Of a DNA stretch of 64,000 bases, positions 6,899 through 15,160 are shown in pieces; position 1 is the first letter of the stretch, and each line of letters opens with the position of its first letter. A program made the position numbers and the translations under genes. Under the pieces are notes generated by a model. It had not been told where the DNA came from. It was given only the letters and a program-made list of their open reading frames with translations, and made no database searches. Source of the DNA: Bacteriovoracaceae bacterium UBA6153 (GTDB lineage Bacteria > Bdellovibrionota > Bacteriovoracia > Bacteriovoracales > Bacteriovoracaceae); the NCBI GenBank assembly GCA_002428265.1, contig DIUR01000023.1, positions 124,001-188,000 on the forward strand, given 5' to 3'.

Positions 6899-7315
6899 AT
6901 GTCTGCTAAGAACATTTTATTTTTATGTGTGGCCAATTCAGCAAGATCACAGATGGCAGAGGGGATAGCCAGAAGTCTATTTGGCGATAAGGCAGTTATC
7001 GAAAGTGCTGGTTCACTTCCAAAGGGTGTTCATCCATTGGCAATAGAAGCAATGAATGAAATTGGAATTGATATTTCTAAGCAGTATTCAAAAAATACAG
7101 ATAAATTACCTTTAAGATTTATTGTGAAAATTGATTTCATGATATCACTATGTGAAGAGGATACTTGTCCAGATATGGCATCAAGAACAGCTAAGAAAAT
7201 AAAATGGCCAATTCAAGACCCTGTAATTGAAAATAGTATAGGAAGTTTTAGAGAAGCCCGTGATAAAATACATGCTTTAATTGAAGACTTTGGAAAAAGA
7301 GAAGAAATTCTTTAG
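6899..7315 (+). CDS. ArsC-like low-molecular-weight phosphatase family protein
   Basis: A 138-residue LMW-PTP-fold protein. The P-loop CVANSARS starts at Cys10; SLCEEDTC supplies Cys85 and Cys90. This resembles the Cys triad of thioredoxin-linked arsenate reductases but with four instead of six residues between the last two Cys, and no second Cys in the P-loop. It is only moderately similar to the 5299-5724 ArsC. A strong AAGGAG site precedes the ATG. It lies behind the mer-type promoter, divergent from merR, so it is probably co-induced with the arsenic operon. Arsenate reductase is the best guess; another oxyanion reductase cannot be excluded. Confidence 0.8.
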   Translation: MSAKNILFLCVANSARSQMAEGIARSLFGDKAVIESAGSLPKGVHPLAIEAMNEIGIDISKQYSKNTDKLPLRFIVKIDFMISLCEEDTCPDMASRTAKKIKWPIQDPVIENSIGSFREARDKIHALIEDFGKREEIL

Positions 7316-7343
7316 TTGAATTACAACATGTTGTTATTTCAAC
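7315..7343 (+). terminator. imperfect hairpin after the arsC-like gene
   Basis: An inverted repeat (GTTGAA ... ACAACATGTTGT ... TTCAAC) starts at the last base of the stop codon. It has a 12-bp core palindrome at 7323-7334 and outer arms with one mismatch and a bulge. The T-run is displaced (about 7357-7363), so termination is uncertain. It could equally be a regulator-binding dyad upstream of the SulP gene. Confidence 0.3.
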
Positions 7344-7489
7344 TATAATTTGCTATTATTTTTGAATGTCTATTTCAAACGAGCCACAAATTACACCACC
7401 CTGAAGAATTTATCTTCTAGTACAATTTTATATCTTATATTTATTATTTAAATGGTGCCGTCTCTTAGAACGTGCATATCGGTGGTTTT

Positions 7490-9022
7490 ATGATTTTTGA
7501 TCTATCTTCTTATAAAAATATCAACATTAAAACGGAGCTGCTCTCGGGGTTGACAGTTGCTTTAGCGCTTGTTCCAGAAGCAGTTGCGTTTGCCTTTGTA
7601 GCAGGAGTAGCTCCTCTAGTTGGTCTCTATGCCGCTTTTATCGTCTGTTTAATTACTGCTGTCTTTGGTGGAAGACCTGGAATGATTTCTGGTGCGACCG
7701 GTGCTTTAGCAGTTGTTATGGTTTCACTGGTTACAAAACATGGAGTTGAGTATTTATTTGCGACCGTTGTTTTAATGGGAATTTTGCAAATCATTTTTGG
7801 TTTTTTAAAGCTCGGAAAATTTATTCGTCTTGTTCCAGAGCCAGTTATCTATGGCTTTGTTAATGGCTTAGCTATAGTGATCTTTCTAGCTCAGTTTGGT
7901 CAATTCAAAGAAAAGCTTCCTTCTGGTGAGCTTGCTTGGATAACAGGAAGCTCACTTTACATCATGCTGGGGTTAATTGCTCTTACCATGCTTGTTATTT
8001 ATTTCTTACCAAAAATCACAAAATCTTTTCCTGCGCCTTTGGCCGGAATTCTCGTTGTAACAGCAGTTGTATTAGGCTTTGGAATTGATACTAAAAGCGT
8101 TGGCGATTTAGCTTCTATCAAAGGTGGTTTTCCATTATTCCATTTTCCAGAAGTTCCCATTAATTTTGAAACGCTTAAAATTATTTTCCCATATTCGTTA
8201 ATACTTGCAGGTATTGGTTTAATTGAATCACTACTGACGCTTACTCTTGTTGATGAATTAACTGAAACTCGTGGAAAAGGTAATAAAGAGTGTGTGGCCC
8301 AAGGAGCAGCTAACGTTGTTACTGGTTTTTTTGGTGGCATGGGGGGCTGTGCAATGATTGGTCAAAGTATAATCAACGTAACATCTGGCGGACGAAGCCG
8401 AGTTTCAGGAATTATGGCCGCAGTTTCATTGCTTGCATTTATCTTATTTGCTTCTGTGTTAATTGAAAAAGTTCCAGTAGCTGCATTAGTCGGTGTTATG
8501 TTTATGGTTTGTGTTGGTACATTTGAATGGGCCAGCTTTAAAATTTGGAATAAAATTCCTAAATCTGATTTTCTTGTCATTGTTTTGGTTACCGTTTTGA
8601 CAGTGATTTTTGATTTAGCTATTGCAGTTATTGCTGGAGTTATCATTGCTGCTCTAATCTTTGCTTGGGAAAATGCAGTAAGAATTCGAGCTAGAAAGTA
8701 TGTAGATGAAAAAGGTGTTAAGCACTATGAAGTCAGAGGGCCATTGTTTTTTGCATCGACTGCTCATTTTCTAGAAAAATTTGAACCACAATCAGATCCA
8801 TCTGAAGTCATTATTGATTTTAAAGAGTCTAGAGTTTTTGATCATAGCGGAATTGAAGCTATTCAAAAGCTATCAGATCGTTACAGAAAAATTGGCAAAA
8901 AAGCCATATTCCGCCATCTCAGCGAAGACTGTTGCAAGCTTTTAGATAAGGCCGGCGTTTTGATTGAAATTAACAGATTAGAAGACCCTCATTATGCTGT
9001 TGCTGACGATGCGATTAATTAG
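7490..9022 (+). CDS. SulP-family anion (sulfate/bicarbonate) transporter with STAS domain
   Basis: About 510 residues. An N-terminal membrane domain with 10-12 helices begins with the SulP start region (LLSGLTVALALVPEAVAFAFVAG); a cytoplasmic STAS domain occupies about the last 110 residues (VIIDFKESRVFDHSGIEAIQKL). SulP proteins move sulfate, bicarbonate or related anions. ATG at 7490 is preferred to the upstream GTG at 7472 because GGTGG lies 5 nt before it. The neighbours, an ArsC-like protein and ChrA, suggest sulfate or chromate balance, but the substrate is not shown by sequence. Confidence 0.85.
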   Translation: MIFDLSSYKNINIKTELLSGLTVALALVPEAVAFAFVAGVAPLVGLYAAFIVCLITAVFGGRPGMISGATGALAVVMVSLVTKHGVEYLFATVVLMGILQIIFGFLKLGKFIRLVPEPVIYGFVNGLAIVIFLAQFGQFKEKLPSGELAWITGSSLYIMLGLIALTMLVIYFLPKITKSFPAPLAGILVVTAVVLGFGIDTKSVGDLASIKGGFPLFHFPEVPINFETLKIIFPYSLILAGIGLIESLLTLTLVDELTETRGKGNKECVAQGAANVVTGFFGGMGGCAMIGQSIINVTSGGRSRVSGIMAAVSLLAFILFASVLIEKVPVAALVGVMFMVCVGTFEWASFKIWNKIPKSDFLVIVLVTVLTVIFDLAIAVIAGVIIAALIFAWENAVRIRARKYVDEKGVKHYEVRGPLFFASTAHFLEKFEPQSDPSEVIIDFKESRVFDHSGIEAIQKLSDRYRKIGKKAIFRHLSEDCCKLLDKAGVLIEINRLEDPHYAVADDAIN

Positions 9023-9142
9023 CAATCTCCTTCAAAATGAAATGACACAGAGGTGAAATAGTTATTTGTAACAATTCAGAAGTTGGAATTTTTTTATTTT
9101 AATAGCTACAATTAAGGTCTGAAGTTTTGTAAAGTATATCAA

Positions 9143-10312
9143 ATGAAACACCTTGAAGTATTTTTAACGGCACTAAGACTCGGCTTTACCTCATTTGGTG
9201 GCCCAATTGCTCATTTAAGTTATTTTCATGATGAGTATGTTAGGAAAAAAAAATGGATTAGTGAGCATGCTTACGCTGATCTAGTAGCGCTTTGTCAGTT
9301 CCTTCCTGGGCCAGCAAGTAGTCAAGTTGGTATGGCAATTGGCTTGTCTCGCTCTGGAGTTTTAGGTGCGGTTTTAGCTTGGATCGGATTTACTTTACCA
9401 TCAGCGATCGTTCTTATTGTATTTGGTTTGGGCTTGGCCAGTATGGATATTAGCCTACACCAGCACTGGCTTCATGGTTTAAAAGTTGTCGCTGTATCTG
9501 TAGTCGCGCAAGCTGTTTTAGGAATGGCTAAAAAACTTTGTCCAGACAAAGAGCGTGCAACTATAGCTATTGTTGCAAGTTTTGTTGTATTAAGTGCGAA
9601 CTCAGCAGTGGCTCAAATTATTGTTTTAGTTTTTGCAGGTATTTTAGGTGCTTTCATATTAAAGCCTTCGGCAGCTCTTCCACACGAGCCCTTACATAAA
9701 GGACGTCGAAGTGTTGGTGCATTTTTTCTTATTATATTTTTTGCTCTACTTGTTTTACTTCCAATAATGAGACCAATTTATCAATCTCAAGAATTAAATC
9801 TTTTTGATAGTTTTTTTCGAGCTGGCTCTTTAGTTTTTGGTGGTGGTCATGTGGTGCTACCATTGCTTCAGGCTGAGGTTGTTCCAACGGGTTGGGTTTC
9901 AAATGATTTATTTATGGCCGGATATGGCTTAGCAAATGCGATTCCAGGGCCTTTATTTGCTTTTAGTTCATACTTAGGAGCTGTTTCTTCAGTTTCTCCC
10001 AATGGCTGGACAGGTGCGATTATTTGTTTGATTGCTGCCTTTTTGCCTTCGTTTCTGTTAGTTGTTGGAGTACTTCCTTTTTGGGAAAAATTTAGAAGTT
10101 TTCCAAAAGTCCGTCAGTCTATGCTTGGAATTAATGCTGCTGTTGTCGGTATTTTAATAGCAGCTCTATATAATCCGGTATGGACGAGCGCGATTTTTTC
10201 AGCAAAAGATTTTGCTTTGGCCTTAGTAGGATTTTTATTACTCGAATTTTGGAAGCTTCCTTCTTGGGCAGTTGTCATAATCACTGTAATAAGTAGCTTG
10301 TTATTATATTAA
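9143..10312 (+). CDS. chrA: ChrA-family chromate transporter
   Basis: 389 residues in two homologous membrane halves, the usual long ChrA form. The N-terminal half has LRLGFTSFGGPIAHLSYF (about 12-29) and CQFLPGPASSQVGMAIG (about 51-67); the second half repeats this as GSLVFGGGHVVLPLL and NAIPGPLFAFSSYLGA. ChrA exports chromate from the cytoplasm. No clear Shine-Dalgarno is seen; the 120-bp gap after the SulP gene may hold its own promoter. It ends the metal block on the + strand and faces the tandem-HTH gene. Confidence 0.92.
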   Translation: MKHLEVFLTALRLGFTSFGGPIAHLSYFHDEYVRKKKWISEHAYADLVALCQFLPGPASSQVGMAIGLSRSGVLGAVLAWIGFTLPSAIVLIVFGLGLASMDISLHQHWLHGLKVVAVSVVAQAVLGMAKKLCPDKERATIAIVASFVVLSANSAVAQIIVLVFAGILGAFILKPSAALPHEPLHKGRRSVGAFFLIIFFALLVLLPIMRPIYQSQELNLFDSFFRAGSLVFGGGHVVLPLLQAEVVPTGWVSNDLFMAGYGLANAIPGPLFAFSSYLGAVSSVSPNGWTGAIICLIAAFLPSFLLVVGVLPFWEKFRSFPKVRQSMLGINAAVVGILIAALYNPVWTSAIFSAKDFALALVGFLLLEFWKLPSWAVVIITVISSLLLY

Positions 10313-10380
10313 AATAATTAAAAATTAATTTGAATTGGCACTCATTATTTTTATATACACTGTTGGTCAACTCTTGATGT

Positions 10381-10409
10381 GTATGGGGAATTAATTTAAT
10401 TCTCCATAC
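10381..10409. terminator. hairpin overlapping the 3' end of the HTH gene
   Basis: GTATGG(G)GAATTAA pairs with TTAATTC(T)CCATAC, a stem of about 14 bp with one G-T type mismatch and a tiny loop. It includes the stop codon and the last codons of the - strand HTH gene and lies 68 bp beyond chrA. It probably stops transcripts from either side; no long T-run is present. Confidence 0.45.
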
Positions 10410-11034
10410 TTTGTAGCATCGGCATTATTATTCTTAACTTATTTTCATCTAGCCTTTCAGTGATTTTATGAATTTCCTCAATCATTTCGTGCCGAAGAGG
10501 TGAGACTTTGAGTAGCTGGTTAAAATATTCCATTGTAAAACCCAAAGAGAGTACAATATTAAGTATCTTCTTTTCAGTGAGCGTCACCCGACCATTTTCA
10601 ATAAATCCATAAGTGTTTTTTCCAATGCCACAAATTCTAGAAGCTTCATACTGATCAATTCCTTTTTGTAGTCTGAGTTCCTTTAAAACTTTGCACTCAC
10701 GAGTAATTCTTCGATGACAAAATCTTCTGTCTGGTCTGTTCTTAGTGCCACTTTTTCTTCTGATGGAATTAGCATCAGTTGAGGCCTGAATTTTTCCTGA
10801 ACGAAGGTCATCAATTTCTTGATCGCTGAATCCGTATTTTTCTTGGAATTCTCGAAATCTTTCGACCGAGATATTGCCTCGACCATTTTCTAAGCGTTCT
10901 AAGTTTTTAAATGAGAAATCTAAAAGCAAACTTGCTTGACCGCGATTTAATCGACGAAGAAGTCTCATTTTTTTAAGAAGGACAGCATAATCTGATACGA
11001 AAGCATTTTCTAATTGAGTGCTAAGAGTTTCCAT
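10396..11034 (-). CDS. Tandem-HTH (two XRE-like domains) DNA-binding protein
   Basis: 212 residues with two Cro/C1-type HTH domains in one chain. The first is at about 15-72 (NRGQASLLLDFSFKNLERLENGRGNIS) and the second at about 112-170 (DQYEASRICGIGKNTYGFIENGRVTLT). A basic linker (RRKSGTKNRPDRRFCHRR) joins them, and a helical C-tail follows. Two HTHs in one polypeptide could act as a built-in dimer. A GGAG site precedes the ATG. It sits between chrA and a tRNA gene, at the edge of the metal block; its target is unknown. It is not a recognised named regulator. Confidence 0.75.
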   Translation of the reverse strand: METLSTQLENAFVSDYAVLLKKMRLLRRLNRGQASLLLDFSFKNLERLENGRGNISVERFREFQEKYGFSDQEIDDLRSGKIQASTDANSIRRKSGTKNRPDRRFCHRRITRECKVLKELRLQKGIDQYEASRICGIGKNTYGFIENGRVTLTEKKILNIVLSLGFTMEYFNQLLKVSPLRHEMIEEIHKITERLDENKLRIIMPMLQSMEN

Positions 11035-11338
11035 TTTTATTCTCCAAAATAATGTTTAATGAATTTCCGAGACAGTTTGGAGAGCAGAAGAGATCAAGTT
11101 CATGCTTGCTGATTTTAATGAACGATTTTAAAAACTTATAAAAATGTGGGCCACGCTAGGAAAGGGTATCCTTGACGGTGCTATTTTTAAAAAGTTCTGG
11201 TAAGCGTTTGGCAAGCAGGCCTTGAAAGATGGGGAAATTTAGAGAAATAAACTCAAAAGTGACTTACTTCATCCTCAGATAATTAAGTAGTTAATAATTT
11301 TGTGAATTTTTGATTTACCGATTTTTTTGAAATTAAAA
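11035..11338. other. intergenic region, no gene recognised
   Basis: This 304-bp stretch separates the tandem-HTH gene from the tRNA-Gly 3' end. It holds the HTH gene's leader on the - strand and AT-rich DNA. No ORF with coding character, repeat, or clear terminator was seen. A 19-codon frame at 11144-11203 is considered and rejected elsewhere. As the tRNA-proximal flank, this is where an attachment-site core would be expected. Confidence 0.6.
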
Positions 11339-11413
11339 TGGAGCGGATTACAAGGGTTGAACTTGCGACCTTCTCGATGGCAACGAGACGCTCTACCACT
11401 GAGCTAAATCCGC
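11339..11413 (-). tRNA. tRNA-Gly (anticodon GCC), CCA encoded
   Basis: The - strand folds as a full cloverleaf: 7-bp acceptor (GCGGATT/AATCCGC), D-arm GCTC-AGTGGTA-GAGC, anticodon stem TCTCG/CGAGA with loop TTGCCAT (anticodon GCC), T-arm GCAAG-TTCAACC-CTTGT, discriminator U and encoded CCA. All invariant positions are present. The 5' end is at 11413 and the 3' end points toward the metal-resistance block, the normal orientation for a tRNA used as an integration target. Confidence 0.95.
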
Positions 11414-11459
11414 ATAACGTATGGTGTGTTGGGCATATTAATGATTGCCGAAAAATCTG

Positions 11460-12494
11460 TCAACGAATTTTAACTTTTTCCCCAATTCTATTAATTAGCG
11501 ATCCGCTGAACTCAAAACTTTCTGGGTTATAGGCCTGGGTTTTTCCCTCTCCACCAGGGATGTCGATAATGTATTGGGGCAGTGCCCAACCGGGTAGTTT
11601 ATTGTGTAATGGGGCAAATATTTTTCGACCCGTCTCTAAGTCCATATAGAAGTGCATCGCCCCGCGAGCTTCATCAGGATGGTGAAGATAATAGGGTCTA
11701 ACCTTCATGTCGGCGAGTTTTGAAAAAAGCTCATAAAGGGCCTCTGTTGAATCATTCACGCCCTTTAATAAAACACTTTGCGAGAAGACTTCAATTCCAT
11801 TGTCCGTAAGCTCTTTTATGGCCGCTTCAACATCTTCTGTGATCTCACTGTCGTGATTCACATGGATCATCACCATACTTCTTTTAAACAGCTCTTTTGA
11901 GCTCTGAAGAACGGCCACTAATCCTTCATCAATTCTAGAAGGAAGAATGATCGGTGTTCTGGTATGAAAACGGATATATTTAATCGATTCAATTTCAGAG
12001 AACTCCTGTAGGTAATAAGCAATTTTCTCATTGCTTAAAATAAAAGGGTCTCCACCAGTGAAGATGATCTCGTTAATTTCTGGATAGACTTGTAAGTAGG
12101 CAATGGCCTCTTTGAATTTTTGATCAAAGATCTCATCACTGGAAGCGAGCTCGTTTTTTCTAAAGCAGTATCTGCATAAAATCGGACACACCGTCGTCGG
12201 TGTAAACAGAGCGCGGTTTTCATAACGGTGAATGAGTTGATTATTTTTTGCGTGAACTTTGTCACCGATTGGATCGAGACGGCCGATATCGATGTTGTTT
12301 TCTTCTGATTTTGGTAAAAACTGATTCCACAGTGGAGAATCAGGGCCCGCGTGAAGAATTTTTGCGGCAAAAACTTTAGGGATAAAAAGCGGGTAGTTAA
12401 CTTCGGGAAAGTCAGCTTCAAAAAAATCTTTTAGATCTGCCGCAGTCTTTAATGCATCTCTAAATTCTTCTTTCCAGTCTCTATCCGTGTTCAT
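11460..12494 (-). CDS. KamA-family radical SAM aminomutase (EpmB-like)
   Basis: 344 residues. The radical SAM cluster motif CPILCRYC places Cys103, Cys107 and Cys110; the SAM-binding FTGGDPFIL and the PLP Lys region near the C-terminus (YIIDIPGGEGK) are seen. The length matches EpmB, which makes (R)-beta-lysine for elongation factor P, rather than the longer catabolic lysine 2,3-aminomutases. No epmA or efp is in the window, so the exact role is unsettled. Its ATG overlaps the upstream stop codon (ATGA), coupling it to the small membrane protein. Confidence 0.85.
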   Translation of the reverse strand: MNTDRDWKEEFRDALKTAADLKDFFEADFPEVNYPLFIPKVFAAKILHAGPDSPLWNQFLPKSEENNIDIGRLDPIGDKVHAKNNQLIHRYENRALFTPTTVCPILCRYCFRKNELASSDEIFDQKFKEAIAYLQVYPEINEIIFTGGDPFILSNEKIAYYLQEFSEIESIKYIRFHTRTPIILPSRIDEGLVAVLQSSKELFKRSMVMIHVNHDSEITEDVEAAIKELTDNGIEVFSQSVLLKGVNDSTEALYELFSKLADMKVRPYYLHHPDEARGAMHFYMDLETGRKIFAPLHNKLPGWALPQYIIDIPGGEGKTQAYNPESFEFSGSLINRIGEKVKIR

Positions 12495-12757
12495 TCACTT
12501 TTTCCCTCAGCATCTGCTTCAGCATTAAGTTTAATTTCTTTGATATAGTGATGGCGTGCCCAGTAAGCAGATCCACGAATGAGAAGAGCTCCCATAACAG
12601 ACATTCCGATGAAGTGATAAAACACTTCTGTCATGGTCAGGCGTCCTGAGTTTGCCAGAGTGAAATACATCCAGCGAAGCAGAATCAAGTGAAGCACGAA
12701 GATGATTAACTGTTGCGTGCGGTACCAGATATTTTTTCTTGTGATAAATCCTTTCAT
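12491..12757 (-). CDS. Small membrane protein, function unknown
   Basis: About 88 residues with two hydrophobic segments (about 14-33 and 43-62 from the ATG) and a charged C-terminal tail. ATG at 12757 overlaps the stop of the upstream exonuclease gene as ATGA, the coupling type also seen at its own 3' end; an in-frame ATG at 12772 is the alternative. It resembles no family I can name. Its place between a DnaQ-like exonuclease and a KamA-family enzyme in a coupled trio is the only clue to its role. Confidence 0.7.
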   Translation of the reverse strand: MKGFITRKNIWYRTQQLIIFVLHLILLRWMYFTLANSGRLTMTEVFYHFIGMSVMGALLIRGSAYWARHHYIKEIKLNAEADAEGKSE

Positions 12758-13650
12758 GTTTTTTTCAACCATTTTTGAATATCTTCAGCAGATGGTTTCC
12801 TGAGTTCAGTAATTTTTTGGAGCTTGAATGATTTCTGAATATCACTCCAAAGACAGCGTGCATATAAAATATTGCCTTCTGTGGTGTTTAGTAAACTAGT
12901 TAGCTTTACCGGGCGGTATTCATTCTTGTGATTTCCACCGCTATAGAGAATTTCTACGACGGCCGCTTCTTTGACTAATTTTTCCAGTGTCGTTAAATGC
13001 GCAGGAATACTTGTCGCTTCAAATTTTTCAAATTCATTTAACGAGAATATATGGCCGTAGCGCTTAAGCATTGGAGAAAGTGGAGTTTTAACTCGCTCCA
13101 GAGAGCTCATAAATATTTTTAATGAAGCAAAGGCATCATCAATGGCCCTGTGGTGATTGAGAAGAGGGATATTGAGCTCTTTTACCAATGTCGATAATTT
13201 ATGATTGGCAATTTCCATATGGGTATGGCGAGCCAGTTTGCAGGAACAATAAATCTCATTGGCGAGAAGTTGAATATTACTTTTTTGCATTCCCATCACA
13301 ATGAAGCCTAAATCGAATTTAGCGTTATGAGCAATAATAGGAAGATCTTCCATAAACTCTTTTAATGGTTCTAAAACCGTATTGAGTAGAGGAGAGTCTT
13401 TCACCATTTCATCGGTGATATTGTGAATATCTATCGTGTGTTGTGGAATCAAAATTTCAGGGTTGACTAAGGTTTGAAAAATGGAAGTTCCTGAGGGCGT
13501 TATTTTAACTGCGCCGATTTCAATAATGCGGTCTACAAGAGGCGAAAGCCCTGTTGTTTCGAGATCGATTGCAATGATTCCTTTGGGAAAAAACTCCCAA
13601 AGTTTTAGCTTCTCGCTCTCTGTTAAATCCATACTGTTTTCGCTTTGCAT
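12754..13650 (-). CDS. DnaQ-like DEDDh 3'-5' exonuclease with WYL-like C-terminal domain
   Basis: About 298 residues. An exonuclease domain shows ExoI IDLETTGLSP (Asp and Glu about 10 residues later than the first helix), ExoII HNAKFDLGF and ExoIII HHRAIDDA, a complete DEDDh set. After a linker, residues of about 235-285 (VEILYSGGN, YRPVKLTSLL, ILYARCLWSD, FKLQKI) look like a WYL-type ligand/nucleic-acid-binding fold. ATG at 13650 is used; GTG at 13659 is also possible and neither has a clear ribosome site. It is probably a repair or RNA-trimming nuclease rather than the replicative epsilon subunit. Confidence 0.75.
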   Translation of the reverse strand: MQSENSMDLTESEKLKLWEFFPKGIIAIDLETTGLSPLVDRIIEIGAVKITPSGTSIFQTLVNPEILIPQHTIDIHNITDEMVKDSPLLNTVLEPLKEFMEDLPIIAHNAKFDLGFIVMGMQKSNIQLLANEIYCSCKLARHTHMEIANHKLSTLVKELNIPLLNHHRAIDDAFASLKIFMSSLERVKTPLSPMLKRYGHIFSLNEFEKFEATSIPAHLTTLEKLVKEAAVVEILYSGGNHKNEYRPVKLTSLLNTTEGNILYARCLWSDIQKSFKLQKITELRKPSAEDIQKWLKKT

Positions 13651-13747
13651 TTTAATCACTTAAATGACTGCCCTTTCATTGACAACGTGGGCCTTAATCT
13701 TTAAAACTTTAGCGTACTTTAAACTAAAAATTTTAAGGATTCAATGA

Positions 13748-15133
13748 ATGAAAACTTTTGACGTTGTTGTGCTCGGATCAGGTCCGGGTGGTTATGTGGC
13801 TGCAATCAGAGCAAGCCAGTTAGGAAAGAAAGTAGCTATCGTAGAAATGGATAAACTTGGTGGGGTGTGCCTTAACCGTGGATGTATACCAACTAAAGCT
13901 GTTTTAAAGGCAGCTCACTCAGTTCACGAAATCGCTGACATGAAAGATTACGGAATTGATGTAGACCTAAAAGGTCTTAACGGTGCAACTGCTGTCAAGC
14001 GTGCTACTGGTATCGCAGAGGGAATGTCGAAAGGGATTGCTTTCTTGATGAAGAAAAACAAAATCGAAGTCATTTCTGGTTTCGGAAAAATTAAAACAAA
14101 AACAACTCTTGAAGTTAAAACTGCAACAGCTGTTGAGACAATTACTTTTACAAATTTAATTGTAGCTACTGGTGCTCACTATAAAACTTTCCCGGGCCTT
14201 GAGCACGATGGAAAGAGACTTATTGGTGCATGGGAAGCTGTGAAGATGGAAACTCTTCCAAAGTCTATCGGTATCATCGGTGCCGGAGCGATCGGAGTTG
14301 AGTTCGCATACTTCTGGAATGCTTTCGGTGTTGAAGTTCATATTTTCGAACTTCAAAAACATTTACTTCCAATCGAAGACGACGACTCTTCAGTTGAAGT
14401 TGAAAAAGCTTACAAAAAATACGGAATTAAAATGAATCTTGGAATTGAAGGTGTTCGCGCCGTCAATAATGGAAAAGATGTTTCTATTTTCGCAAAAGAA
14501 GGCGGAAAAGAAGTTGAGTACAAATTCGAGATGGGATTGATCGCTGTTGGTATGACTGGAAACATCGATAACATTGGCCTTGAAGCAGTTGGTATTAAAA
14601 CTGACCGTGGATTCATCGCTGTAAACGATATGTACCAAACAACAACTCCAAACATCTACGCTATCGGTGACGTGGCCGGTCCTCCGCTTCTTGCTCACGC
14701 AGCTTCTCACGAAGGTGTAACAGCAGCAGAGCACATGAGTGGATTACATCCTCATGCAATCGATAAAATGAACATCGCAGGATGTACATACTGTCAGCCT
14801 CAGGTTGCATCAGTGGGTTACACAGAAAGAGAATTGAAAGCAAAAGGGATCGAGTACAAAGTTGGTAAACTTCCATTCCAGGCAAACGGTAAAGCTGTTG
14901 CTTCGAATGAGAAAATCGGTTTCGTTAAAACTCTTATGGGTAAACACGGGGAAATGCTGGGAGCTCACATTGTTGGAGTTCACGCGACTGAGCTTATCCA
15001 CGAGTACGTTCTTTTCAAAACAATGGAAGGAATTGACGAAGAAATTTTTGCTACAATTCACCCGCATCCAACTCTTGGAGAGTTTTTAGGTGAAGCTGTA
15101 TTAGCGTCTAAAAACAGAGCTTTAAATTTTTAA
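13748..15133 (+). CDS. lpdA: Dihydrolipoyl dehydrogenase (E3)
   Basis: 461 residues, standard for E3. FAD-binding LGSGPGGYVAA (9-19), redox-active disulfide C41-LNRG-C46, NAD-binding IIGAGAIGVEF, and the C-terminal HPHPTLGE with the catalytic His-Glu pair are all present. It reoxidises dihydrolipoamide on 2-oxo acid dehydrogenase E2 with NAD+. An AAGGAT site precedes the ATG. The E2 gene follows after 27 bp, so the two form an operon; the E1 gene is not in the window. Confidence 0.95.
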   Translation: MKTFDVVVLGSGPGGYVAAIRASQLGKKVAIVEMDKLGGVCLNRGCIPTKAVLKAAHSVHEIADMKDYGIDVDLKGLNGATAVKRATGIAEGMSKGIAFLMKKNKIEVISGFGKIKTKTTLEVKTATAVETITFTNLIVATGAHYKTFPGLEHDGKRLIGAWEAVKMETLPKSIGIIGAGAIGVEFAYFWNAFGVEVHIFELQKHLLPIEDDDSSVEVEKAYKKYGIKMNLGIEGVRAVNNGKDVSIFAKEGGKEVEYKFEMGLIAVGMTGNIDNIGLEAVGIKTDRGFIAVNDMYQTTTPNIYAIGDVAGPPLLAHAASHEGVTAAEHMSGLHPHAIDKMNIAGCTYCQPQVASVGYTERELKAKGIEYKVGKLPFQANGKAVASNEKIGFVKTLMGKHGEMLGAHIVGVHATELIHEYVLFKTMEGIDEEIFATIHPHPTLGEFLGEAVLASKNRALNF

Positions 15134-15160
15134 TTAGTTTTTGAATTAGGAGAACTATAT

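Noticed and set aside
6270..7315. A mercury-resistance (mer) operon
   Set aside because: Despite the mer-like regulator and operator there is no MerA, MerT, MerP or MerB nearby; the linked genes are arsenic genes.
11144..11203. 19-codon frame (amphipathic Lys/Phe/Trp peptide) that looked like a small toxin or PSM-like peptide
   Set aside because: No ribosome site, no partner antisense RNA, terminator or repeat, and 60-bp frames are expected by chance.
11338..11532. 64-codon + strand frame beginning MERITRVELATF
   Set aside because: It reads the complement of the tRNA-Gly gene and the 3' end of the radical SAM gene.
14390..14734. 114-codon frame opposite lpdA
   Set aside because: lpdA is unmistakable on the + strand; the antisense frame has no motif.
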